A stretch of 64,000 bases of DNA from Thunnus maccoyii (lineage: Eukaryota > Chordata > Actinopteri > Scombriformes > Scombridae): the NCBI RefSeq assembly GCF_910596095.1, contig NC_056537.1:3386574-3450573 (forward strand), in the 5' to 3' direction. Position numbers and translations under genes: made by a program. Positions 1 to 11,400 of the stretch are shown here, one piece after another. How positions within the stretch are numbered: the first letter of the stretch is position 1; the number at the start of each line of letters is the position of its first letter. Below the pieces are notes generated by a model. That model searched no databases. It was not told where the DNA came from and saw only the letters and a program-made list of their open reading frames with translations.

Positions 1-665
1 GTGGTGGAAGAAATATTCAGATCCTTCACTTAAGTAAAAGTATCAATACAACAATGTAAAAATACTCCATTACAAGTAAAAGTCCTGCATGTAAAACCCT
101 CCTACAGTAAAAGTACATAAGTATTATGAGCTTGATGTAGTTAAAGTATTGCAGTAAAAGTACATAAGTATTATGAGCTTGATGTAGTTAAAGTATTGCA
201 GTAAAAGTACATAAGTATTATGAGCTTGATGTAGTTAAAGTATTGCAGTAAAAGTACATAAGTATTATGAGCTTGATGTAGTTAAAGTATTGCAGTAAAA
301 GTAGTGGTTTGGTCCCTCTGACTGATATATTATTATATATGACATCATTAGATTATTAATAGTGAAGCATCAGTGTTAGAGCAGCATGTTACTGTTGTAG
401 CTGCTGGAGGTGGAGCTAGTTTACACTACTTTATATACAGTTAGCTAGTTTAGTCCAGTGGTTCCCAACCTAGGGGTCGGGCCCCTCCAAAGGGTCAGCA
501 GATAAATCTGAGGGGTGGTGAGATGATTAATGGGAGAGGAAAGAAGAAAAAACAAAGTTCTGATACACAAATCTGTTTTCAGTTTTTGGACTTTTTCTCT
601 AATCTTTGATTTTTGCTGAAATATTGGATCATTTGAACATTTATTGAAATGAAAGCATGTGAGAT
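1..665. mobile_element. Composite hAT-like nonautonomous element, inverted relative to 8980-9545
   Basis: The left part (GTGGTGGAAGAAATATTCAG, many AGTAAAAGTA repeats) is a fish short-transposon terminus. From about 300 to 665 the sequence is the reverse complement of 8980-9350, including the GTGGTTCCCAACCTAGGGGT segment. It is cut by the window's left edge and lies in intron 4 of TnI-1. Confidence 0.75.
107..302. repeat. 47-bp tandem repeat, four copies
   Basis: The GTATTATGAGCTTGATGTAG unit starts at 121, 168, 215 and 262, giving a constant 47-bp period with essentially identical copies. The related element at 9.36-9.43 kb has only about two degenerate copies, so the array expanded locally and recently. 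Confidence 0.9.
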
Positions 666-1268
666 GTACAAGTTAACCAAAACTGTCAGCTATCATCTAA
701 ACTACCCTCTGGTTGGAGGGATAAAACGACAAATTATATTATTATATAAGTAAAGATGGTTGATTTATCTCTGTGTGACAAATGTGGGGCATTTTAAAAC
801 AAAATATGTTTTAAATAGTGATGCTAGTGTCCACATTAGTGAGAAAGTTGTTTGCCTCATACAGCAGCTGCAGCACATTACTGCCTCCAAAAACAAAATG
901 TCTAGTTTTTATATTTTTCACACAAAGTATAAATCAAACAGCTTTGGAGTTGTTGGAAGCTACTTTCAGTCTTTGTGCTAAGCTAATCTGATCCCATCCA
1001 TCCATCTCTGTACTGATCACACACACATTCATCTGATATTTTGCAAAATGTTGAATATTTCAAGAAATATTTAGCACTCATAACAGAAATGTGCTTTTCT
1101 TTTTTTTTCTCTTTCAGCCATGTTGGTGACTTCCTACATTTCCCACAATGCCTTTCAACCAGAAGCCATCAGATAGATGGTATAAACTTGTATAAACTAT
1201 TAAGTAAAAGCAGCTGTAGTTACAATAACTAGCTAACAAGTAGAAATTTGACTCCCTCGTCCTCTCAC

Positions 1269-2477
1269 CATGAGGGCGGCCTGGTCTCCGCTCTTCTCTG
1301 GGGCGGGACAGTGTTCGGCCATGTAGGCCTCCTTCGCCACGACAAGTTCAGCTTTCTCCTGCTCGATCCAGTTGGCAGCGATCTGAAGGATCAGACTCTG
1401 CGGGGGGGGGAAACAACAACAGGGAAACAACATCTCAGAACATGTTATTTTCTAACTCTGTAACATTGGGTTGAATAAGTGATTTAAAGCTCAACACTGA
1501 GTTTTTTTAAAGCTAATCTTTTTCAGGAAAGGTCTTGGAATCACCTTCTGGCTTCAGCTAGATGCCCTACAGCACTATATACGTTACATCTGTCGCATTG
1601 CTCATAGAACTATTTTTATCTGTGTGGTCCCTGTTAAAAATTCACTATACTCGCCGCCTTCACCGAGGAGCTGCAGATTGTTCAAAATGCTTTAACAAAG
1701 ACAAAGAGTCACATTATTATTGTTGGTTTCTCTCTATTGGCTGTTGGTTTTACAGTTTACAAATCAATATAAAATGTTGGTTATTACTGTCAGGATCTAC
1801 GTGATGAAGCTCCTGAGAACATTTCTGAATTGTTGCGTCCATTTAGTAACTTAAAGTGTCTCAGATCAGCCAACCAGAGTCGTAACTTTGGAATAATTCA
1901 CCTTTTACTGTTAAATTATCCAGCTCAACAGAGATGTTTTTTAAAACTTTATTTTATTTCTGCATTATAACCATTACATCATCTGTTTCCGTAAACATAA
2001 ATCTTGTTATTTTCATGTTTGCTTGTTGCTTTTGATGTGTGAAACACTCTGTAATGTTTGTGATATATAAATAAATCTTAAATTTACTTAAATAAACAAA
2101 TAAAATAACACATAAACTTTTATTCATGCACCTTTTATTGTGATAGAAATCAATATGTTTAGCTGTTGGTTTACCTTCAGATGATGCCTGCGGCTGTTAG
2201 TCATCTTTTTCCTGTTTAGGAGGAAGTTGTGTCAAATCAACATGTGATATTCATATAGATCATTTTACATTTAGCCAGTATGTATTCATCCAGTATATTG
2301 AAATTAAGCAGATTTCTGTCCTTGTTTCAGGATAATATTATAAAATACTGAAGAAAAATATAAATCTTTTCACCATTATTGCTTTTTTTACACATATTTT
2401 CAGGTAATTGTGAGATTATGTGCTTGTAAACATTATATTTCAGGTGAGATTTAATCAGAGAAAACTTACTCGGACAT
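1269..2477 (-). CDS. tnni2: Troponin I, fast skeletal type, copy 1 (TnI-1), partial: exons 2-4 only
   Basis: Inhibitory subunit of the troponin complex of striated-muscle thin filaments. Visible coding exons, read right to left: exon 2 at 2470-2496 (ATG at 2477-2475, coding 8 nt), exon 3 at 2175-2211 (37 nt) and exon 4 at 1269-1397 (129 nt). They join in frame to 58 residues starting MSEKKMTNSRRHHLK, then SLILQIAANWIEQEK and ending SGDQAALM. Acceptors end in CAG; donors are GTAAGT, GTAAAC and GTGAGA. This is the N-terminal troponin C-binding helix region of fast troponin I. Exon 3 is 3 nt shorter than in copies 2-4, removing one residue before KKMT. Exons 5-7 are not found between 1 and 1268, which is mostly a mobile element, so the rest of the gene lies beyond the left edge. 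The noncoding first exon and promoter are at 3638-3840. Confidence 0.93.
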
Positions 2478-3637
2478 CTTGGCGGCGGTTCACAACCTGC
2501 ATGAAAAAAAACCACATTGAAGGAAGGAGACATTTTTAGTCTTTTTGACCCCTGCTGAGCACCGTAGTCGTTCACATCATGACTTCAGCGTGAGGTTCTG
2601 TGAGATCAGCATGTTCTGCTCCTGCCGATGGAGATGGATGGACGAGAATATTTGTGCTGTAACGTGATCTGAGGCCACAGCTGAAGAGCAGCGACGTCGA
2701 CTGAACTAAACTGGGACGGTCCGGATCGGGTGTCTCTTCTCGAAGGCTTTACGACCAGCGTGAAGAGTTGATTTAAAAAAAAAAAACTTCTCCAGCGGAA
2801 TATTATAAAGCAAAATATCAGATCCACGTTTGATTTAGTGTCATCTCTTAATGAAGATCTTAATCAAGTTCCCAGTCAAGATCCAGATTGTCTTTAATAG
2901 TTTAAGTGAGCTTTTTGTTTGAAAGTGTTAAATTTAACAGCTTAAAAAGTTGTTTAACTGTGTTGTTTTTCTGAGTTTCATTCAACGAGGGTAAGGGATT
3001 TAAATTTACAACTTATAACACTAAAAATAGAAGAAATAATGGCCAAGAATCCATATCCATATTAATTAAATGGTTAATTAAGCACTCGAGAGTCTTTAAA
3101 TCTGAGTATTATTGTCCCATAGTGTAAAATAAGCTTTAAAGGTGAATATTGTCTCGTCTGCTGTAGCTGGAAACAGCAGAAAGGATGTTCTCAGTCAAAA
3201 AAAAAACATGTTTTGTTAAATTTTTTGATGCAAACCAGGCCATCACATATGAATCATGTACAGAAAGAAGATCCTGACTGTGGTATTTTAGTTTAAAGGT
3301 TCTACTGAATCACTTTCTGACACTGAGCTGCAAACAGCTTCAGGACCATAAAACATAGCGCAGCTCTGCTGAACAGCTCACATAAATTAAAGTCTGTCAC
3401 ATAAATAAAAGTCTGTCAGGAAAAGATCGAATATCACTGGCAAACATGTAGAAAGTGAGTTCAGGATGTCAGGATGTCAAAGGAGTAACAAACTACAATC
3501 TAAAGGATGATTTTTTTAGAAACAGAGTCTGGAAATCTTTTTCTTTTCTTTTCTTTTCGTTTTCGTTTTCGCAGATGAAATAAAAGATGCTGATCTCAGA
3601 GAGGCTCAAAGAGGCTGGAAAAAAGAAGATTTCTCAC

Positions 3638-3713
3638 CTGTTGCGAGGAGGAAGAAGAAGAAGAAGAAGAGCGCAAATCACACTTGGTGGAAGAAAAGGA
3701 GACACTGCCAAAG
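3638..3713 (-). other. TnI-1 noncoding exon 1 (5' UTR)
   Basis: A splice donor (CAACAG|GTGAGA) ends the exon at 3638. The upper end is estimated at about 28 bp below the TATA box, so it is uncertain by about 10 bp. On the transcript strand the exon contains a run of CTT triplets (plus strand 3649-3670, GAAGAAGAAG). TnI-2 has a similar pyrimidine run in its exon 1. The ATG-bearing exon 2 follows after a 1.1-kb intron. Confidence 0.65.
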
Positions 3714-3740
3714 CCACAGACAGTGAAATATGAAAAAGGG

Positions 3741-3840
3741 TATATATGCTGGATTGTCATGTCTCAGCAAAATGCTCAGATCCTCTTTATGGAAGTGGAT
3801 TCCCGGTCAGACCAATGGGCTGACGAGCTCCTGAAATACA
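3741..3840 (-). promoter_or_regulatory. TnI-1 promoter: TATA, MEF2-like site, CCAAT box and conserved distal block
   Basis: A TATATATA box lies at 3741-3747, an A/T-rich MEF2-like block at 3782-3792 (CCTCTTTATGG on the plus strand) and a CCAAT motif at 3812-3816 (ATTGG on the gene strand). Next to it is a conserved GAGCTCCTGAAATAC stretch (plus strand). The order and spacing recur at all five genes. A (GT)n repeat at 3897-3952 bounds the module on its distal side. Confidence 0.8.
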
Positions 3841-3896
3841 CCCGGCCCAGCCCCGATCTGCAGACAGCCCTCCCGGATCTGATGCAGATTCACTGT

Positions 3897-3906
3897 ATGT
3901 GTGTGT

Positions 3907-3947
<41 letters not shown>

Positions 3948-3952
3948 TGTGT
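3897..3952. repeat. (GT)n microsatellite
   Basis: About 56 bp of GT with two GA interruptions. It lies just upstream of the TnI-1 promoter module and is potentially polymorphic. Confidence 0.95.
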
Positions 3953-5226
3953 GAGGGGGGAAGGACCAGTCTCAGAAGTCTTTCAGAAGTCCTTAAACAG
4001 CTTTAAAATGCACCGATATTCACCTTCTCTCTCAAGTTCTCTTTCTTGAAGCATCGTCATCAATGTTAACCCCATGATGTCATCTTTAATGACTACACCT
4101 TCACATCAGATTGAAATATTCAGTTGTGTCTCACATTTGGTTTTAATAAAGTTTTCATGTTTGAAAACCTCTGAGCTCATAATAATAACGACCCGACGGA
4201 GGAGCTAACAGCTTCAGCTGTAGATTTCTGTACCTACATGTTTAAAAAGAAGAAAGAAACAAGTATGTGTGGATACAGTGAATGTCTGTGAGTAAATACA
4301 TCACTTTATTTTTATATTTTATTGTTTATTTGTTCATATTTACGTATATATATTCTCTTTCTTTGTTTGTTTGTTTGTGTTCTGCATGTTTCTGTTCTCT
4401 GGAATGATAATTGAGAGTTTGAAGAACTTTTGAAAAAAGAAAAATTAAAAAAAGAAAAAAAAAATCTCATCATAAAGTCCATTTATTTAGTTCTTCTGGA
4501 GCTTTCGATCATATCACACATTGTCTTCATCTGCAGGTGGAGTTTGCTCCCTTGTTGTGGAACTGGAGACGATCAAAATCATGTTTTTTTTCTGAGCACT
4601 TTCAGGATTTCTCGTCCATGTTGGACAGCTGGATGAACTTCATCTGCTGATGAAGATAATGTGATATGATTGAGAGCTCCAGACCAGCTACCAAATGGAC
4701 TTTGTGACACATATTAAATCTCCAAAAGCAGAACTCAGACCTTTTTGTTTACTGTAGCACTTCATTACTTTATGATCCAAAGTCATTTCTATTTTTTGTC
4801 AACTTTACTTTTTTACTTTACTCTTTAGAAATATTGAAAAAAAACTCAGTTATTTATGAATTTGTGCATTTAAGTGTTAAAATAAATGATGAGAGACGTG
4901 TGATTTATGAAGGTTTAATTTAGCAACTGACATTCAAGGTTTTTCAAAGTGTTTAGTGGTTTTGTAGATCATTTACTGTATTTTAGTCTTGTTTCTTTCA
5001 TGTAAAAGACTATCATCAGTGTCTCTGTTACATTCTGAAACTAATTTAAAATGAAACTAATCTCTAATATTGTAGAAAATGTCCTTTATATATGTAGTAT
5101 TTATATATCTCACCTTTCTCAAGAAATATTTTAGTGTCAGTTTGATGTGTTGTGTGAAAAACCAAAAAGAAGGATTGATACACGGATAAAAGTAGCGAAC
5201 AAAATTCTTTGTCTTATTTTAAAAGA
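3953..5226. other. Intergenic, TnI-1 promoter to TnI-2 3' end
   Basis: AT-rich DNA with no gene seen. The only structured part is the hairpin element at 4496-4682, listed separately. Confidence 0.6.
4496..4682. repeat. Inverted-repeat (hairpin) element
   Basis: The left arm CTGGAGCTTTCGATCATATC and the right arm, whose complement reads CTGGAGCTCTCAATCATATC, pair over roughly 40 bp with an internal spacer. The same GAGCTTT/GAAAGCTC hairpin design recurs at 26558-26667, so it is probably a small foldback family. Confidence 0.65.
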
Positions 5227-5232
5227 TTTATT
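5227..5232 (-). promoter_or_regulatory. Poly(A) signal of TnI-2
   Basis: AATAAA on the minus strand, about 280 nt downstream of the TnI-2 stop codon. It is the first canonical hexamer I found there. The cleavage site cannot be seen from sequence alone. Confidence 0.5.
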
Positions 5233-5509
5233 TCTAATGAAAACCTGTACATTTTGAAATGATGTTTCTCTGTCAGACGTTTGGGTTTTTTTTTTAAACT
5301 GTGTACATGATGTCGTGACTTGGTTTCAGTTCTGTGTCTCACGAAGTGGGGGGGGGGAGACGGTATCACAAAAACAACCAAAAGACAACAAAAAAGCTCT
5401 CGTCCCTGAGTGTCCTGCTGCTGTGGGGGACACAAGAGACACATTGAGTCACTCAGACCTCGGACAGAAACGTCTTCCCTGCTGTCATCCTCGCCGGTCC
5501 GGGAAAGGT

Positions 5510-8413
5510 TTAGGAAGTCTCAAACATCTTCTTCCTGTCAGCCTTATCCTCAATGTTCTTACGCCAGTCGCCGACCGCCTCTGTTGGCTGAAGAGATGCA
5601 GATTCGTTAATACAAAGACTCTTTTGTGACAAAACCTAAGAACTTACACATCTTTTCAAAGAGTTTCTGTGTTTTTCCTTCATTCCATTAATGTATAAAG
5701 GTATAAAAAGGTATATAAGGTATAAAAATAAACCTGCAGTCACTTAAAACTGCTTTAGAAACAATAATATATCACACAATAATGTCTGTCATGTAATTAA
5801 GCGATCTGATGCTGTGAACATTAACAATACTTCAAACTTCATACTTCAAATTTTCTAGAAAGCACTGAAATGTTTTTACTGGCAGGTTTTTAAACTTGTC
5901 TTAAGAAAATGAGGCTGTAACACCGGCTCCTTCAGAGAGTGTTGCAATGTGGGTTGTTTGTAGCCTTAATGTCGCTAAGCTAGCAAGTTTCATGAGTCTG
6001 TTTATAGTGAGTCTGTTAGGCTGTGTTCACATTACAGGCCTCAGATCCGTGATCCAGATATTAGTGATTAATGTATATATATATTATTACATTATAGATA
6101 TTAGTGACATGTATCTGGATCCGATGTGCAGATTTGCAAAGATTAAACTGAAGTGTGAGCTGCATGTGAACTAGGGATGTGCAAAGGGCCTAGTATTTGT
6201 ATTTGTATCTGTATTTGTTGAGGCAGCAAAATTATTTGTATTTGTATTCGAATAAAAGTGGAAATAAGCTTAAAAATCCTGTTTTTGTTTTCATTACGCT
6301 TTTAATTTTAGAAAATTTAAGCGTTAAGTGTTCATGAAGCGTGTGTCAGTAGTTCAGCTTTATCTCTGGGGAACACTCCCTAAATCTGGGAGTAATGTCC
6401 AAATTAGGAAATGTGCGTCATGTAGCAGGTGGATGTGACTCCCTTCATTAAGACCTGCTGATAGATGTAACAGCGGAGCAGAGGAGAGTGACTGAGATAC
6501 ATGGTTTATTTTTCTTCCCGAAAACAAATAATTTTTAAAATATTTGTATGAAACAAATATTCGGGGAAAAAACCCTATTTGTGCTTTGCCGAATAACATA
6601 TTTGTATTCAGGCACACCCCTAATGTGAACAGGAATAATAACAATAACGTCATCTGTGCTGAACAGTCAAATCATAATGGCGTGTTTATGTTATGATGTG
6701 TTCGCGTTCGGTTACGATAAATTCCTTCCAGTTTGGCTTGAATAGAAGAAGCTTCTCCATAAATATCCAACAGATTTGAAACTTCCTCGTCTCTCCGTCG
6801 ACTTTCCTGCTTTCACCATATCGAACGTTATTTTCTGTGCTGCTTTTGGTTGGAGAGAGTTTAATTGAAATAACTTATTTATATTTCAAGCATTATTATT
6901 ATCAAGCTTAGGACCAACTGTCTTCATGCTGCTTCTGAACCTCCAGGTCAGGAAAATACCAAACAGTTGGACTGCTGGTTGCACTGGTTGCACTGGTTGA
7001 ATTCCTGACATTTCTTTTTTTATTAAATGTTAACGTTTGACATCAACACCTCTAGTTCCTGCTGCTGTCACATGACCCTTTGTTCATCATGGAAGGAATC
7101 ATGTGACAGCAGTCTCAACAGTCTTTTAGTCTGAGCTGATTTTAAGCTTTGTGATCAGTTTTCTGGACTCGTTCCTCACCTCCTCTTTGACCTCCTTCTT
7201 GACTTGCTTCAGGTTGGCCCTCAGGTCCATGGTCACCTTGTGTTTGCCACCCAGCAGAGCCTGCAGCATGGCGTCAGCAGACATACGCACCTTCTTCAGG
7301 GCTGGTTTCTTCACGCCAGCCAGCTCAACCACCTTCAGCTTCAGATCCTCAATCTGGTCACAGAGAAACATCATGTGATAGCATGTAATGGCATTTCTGT
7401 CTTTTACACTCATATTATTGCTAAATCTTTTGCCAAAAATGACAGAAACTGCTCCCTACAGGACTGGTTTTCATCAGGAGATCATACTGGCACCAATAAA
7501 AACCTGCTCAAGACAGCACAAGGAGAGAAACTCTATCAGAAGTCTTTTTAGTCGCTTATCGGTTAAAACATCAACCGAGTTTAGGTTCTTCATCTAATAG
7601 AAAAAAAAAGCAACCTTTGTCTTTGAGTTCTAGAGGTTCTGAGTGGTAAAAAAAGATATTTCGTTGTTGCTCTCTCGTTGAATTTTGTTGTTCATTTCCA
7701 ATTAAAACAAATTCCCAGATTAGAGTAACAATCAAACTCTAATCATCAATGCCTTAATGGATCAATATGCTCATCAGATTTAACGGAAATCTGCTCAACA
7801 AGATGTATGTGTGTAGAGTAGAGCTGCAACAATTACTCAAATAATCAATAGTTGATCTATTTTATAATCGACGTTTTCAACGTTCTTTAAGCTAAAAAGC
7901 CAAATATTTGCTGGTTGAAGCTTCTTGACTGTTGATCAGACAAAACAAGACATTTGAAGACATCAACATGGACTCTTAAGAAATTAACTGATTAATTGAT
8001 TATTTAAATAATCAGTAATTGCAGCTGTTTTGGATTGTTGGTTGGACAAACCATCTCCTTGCACTGACATTTCTGCCATTTTTAGCTGAATAAGTAATCA
8101 GTAATTAAAATAATCATTAGTTGCAGCTCTAGTGAGCAAAATCCAGAACTGAGAAAGAACTGAATCAAATGTTCACATTAAAACATCTTTGTTACTCATG
8201 AAGACAGATGAGTCGATGTGTGTTTGAGATATATTCACTTATTTGACTTCAGTATTAAAAACAATCGGGTCAGTTAATTTTACCAGGAAGAAAAATACCT
8301 GTTGGTAATTAATAGGTATTTTATCTATTAATCAATTATCAGTCAGTTTCACAGTTTTAGTCAGTGGTGGAAGACGATCCTTTACTGAAGTATCAACAGT
8401 GCAATATATACAG

Positions 8414-8454
<41 letters not shown>

Positions 8455-11400
8455 ATAAATACTCCATTACAACTAAAATCCTGCGTTGAAAATGTCACTA
8501 AAATTAAATTATGTTAAGTATCAAAAGAAAAAGTGAGTTTATACAATTATAAACTGTATTATTAACTACTTTATAAACTGTTGGTTGGTTTAATCTGCAA
8601 CAGTGCATCATATTTTACAGTAGCGGAAAGTAACTAAATACATTTACTCAAATACTGTAATTAAGTACAATTTTGCAGTACTTGTACTTTACTTGAGTAT
8701 TTCCATGTGATGCTACTTTCTACATTTCAGAGGGAAATATTGTACTTTCTACTCCACTACATTTATTTGACAGCTTTAGTTACTTTTCAGATGAAGATTT
8801 GACACAATGGATAATATAACAAGCTTTTAAAATACAACACATTGTTAAAGATGAAACCAGTGGTTTCCAACCTTTTTGGCTTTTGACGTCTTACAAAAAG
8901 CAGTGTGTAGTCGGGGTCACATTTCACATGTCTATGAGTTGTTAACAGCTCCACCAAATAGTGATTTTTCCCTCTAAACTTCTCACATGCTTTCATTTCA
9001 ATAAATGTTCAAATGATCCAATATTTCAGCAAAAATCAAAGATTAGAGAAAAAGTCCAAAAACTGAAAACAGATTTGTGTATCAGAACTTTGTTTTTTCT
9101 TCTTTCCTCTCCCATTAATCATCTCACGACCCCTCAGATTTATCTGCTGACCCTTTGGAGGGGCCCGACCCCTAGGTTGGGAACCACTGGACTAAACTAG
9201 CTAACTGTATATAAAGTAGTGTAAACTAGCTCCACCTCCAGCAGCTACAACAGTAACATGCTGCTCTAACACTGATGCTTCACTATTAATAATCTAATGA
9301 TGTCATATATAATAATATATCAGTCAGAGGGACCAAACCACTACTTTTACTGCAATACTTTAACTACATCAAGCTCATAATACTTATGTACTTTTACTGC
9401 AATATTTTAACTACATCAAGCTCATAAATAATAAATTTTAATCTGTGAAGTTTAAGCTGTAATAAATGTATTGGAGTAAAAGTATAAAGTAGCATTAAAT
9501 GGAAGTACAGGACAGTAAATACTTGAGTAAATATACTTCACTGGTTATAGTTTCAACATAAACTCTTCCTCACCTCTTTGTCACTCTTCTTCACTTTGAC
9601 CTCGGCGTCGTACCTCGTCTCATCGATCTTGTCGATAGCCTGATAGATCTTCTTGCAGACTTCCTGTTTACAAATAAACAAACACAAACACTTTTTTCTC
9701 AGCTGTTTATTAGTCACATACAAACAGAGAAAACCCAGTTAGGATCATTTTTTAAGGTTATTAAGACTTGTTTAAATCACTGAAATTAAATTTTTTTATT
9801 AGATTATTTGGTCTTTAGGAAATATTTATAGATCTTAAATCTTTTGTCTTTATTTATTTTATCCAAAAACAACAAAATGAACATAATAAAAACACAACTT
9901 CCCCCATATAATGAAGTCAAGTTTTATATTATCTGTTTTATCTCAGTTGAGGCAAATTCTTTATTAACAAGATGAGATTACTTTAATCTAACAGATGTTG
10001 ACATGTATCTCACATCTGTTAAAAATCAGTGCATGTGACCAGATTCATTTTTTGGCCTCTACTGGTTTTCTTATCTGCTTGTCTTTTCTATATATCACAC
10101 CTCAAAGTGCAGGATTTCCTTCTTTATTCAGGATACGAGGAATAATCGCGTCAGGATCAATGTTAAATCTGTCTCCTGATTTTTGTTGTCATGTTTGCAA
10201 TAAGAAAAAAAAACAGTTTTTACAGTAACTGATTGAAACATGTTGTTTAAGTGTTTTATGTCCCAAAAAGAAAAAGCAACATTAAAATACTTCACATTTT
10301 TTGCCTGGAGACAGTGAAATATAAACCTGCAGGATAAAAACAGGGTCTCACCAGGAGGGCGGCCTGGTCTCCGCTGAGGTCGGGTTTGGGGCAGTGCTCG
10401 GACATGTAGGCCGCCTTCGTCACCTCGAGATCCTTCTTCTCCTGCTCGATCCATCCGGCGGCGATCTGCAGCATCAAACTCTGCAGGGAGATAAAAAAAA
10501 AACAGTTAAAGGTGAAAGCGTTTCGACTAACAACAACAACACCGACAACCACGAGGTTTTGTTCTCACCTTCAGATGATGCCTGCGGCTGGACGTCATTT
10601 TCTTTCCGCTGTTAGATAAAAATTAGAACGTCATCATCCGTTCATATCGTTTCTTAAAGAACAGCTCAACATTTTAGGAAATATATTCACTCTCAGATTA
10701 GAGAGGTATTGATCTTCTCATCTGTGAGTTAAACAAGTGAGATCAAACATGTTTATTAGTGAGATTTTCAGTTTTCAGTCTTTATGCTAAGCTAAGCTAA
10801 GCTAAGCTAACCAGCTGTAACAGACAGGTATCAATTAAAGCTGCAACTTTAGTCGATTAATTGACTAAAAAGTTTGATTTTTTTTCAAGCAAAAATGTTA
10901 AAAAGTCACTGGTTTTGCTGCTTTTATTCATCATGTTTGACAGTAAATTAAATATCTTTTGGTTTTGGACCGTTGATTCATCTCTTGAGCTTTGGCGAAG
11001 GATAACAGGCATTTTTCACTATTTTCTCATGATTCAGAGTTAAATTAAATCATTGGAAAAAAAAATAAAATCAGCAAATTTAATCAATAATGAAAATAAT
11101 CGTGCAGCTCTGGGATTCATCTTCTCATCAGCTCTCTGCCAGAAAAGTATTTATTTCCCCAAAATCTCTAAATATTACTTTAAAACAGGCCAAAAAAAAA
11201 GTATTTATTGATTTATTCTCCAGTTTCCAGACGATCATTTATAGATAAATAAAGAGACTTTTTTCATACAACCAGTAGATGTGAATCATAAATAACAACA
11301 TACAAACACTCACAGCATGTAAATACAGTGAGGAGTGTAAAAACAAAATTGAGATAAAACTCACTGATATCACATTGAAGTTTGTCTTTTACTACTAATA

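Noticed and set aside
107-302. Regular repeats resembling a CRISPR array
   Set aside because: The 47-bp units are contiguous without unique spacers and sit in a eukaryotic transposon.
3684-4049. A 121-residue plus-strand frame
   Set aside because: It runs through the TnI-1 promoter and a (GT)n repeat (Cys-Val repeats); no protein-like content.
7151-7551. Plus-strand frames opposite TnI-2 exon 6
   Set aside because: They are antisense shadows of a conserved GC-rich exon. The same happens at 18107-18339, 28100-28573 and 51615-51815.
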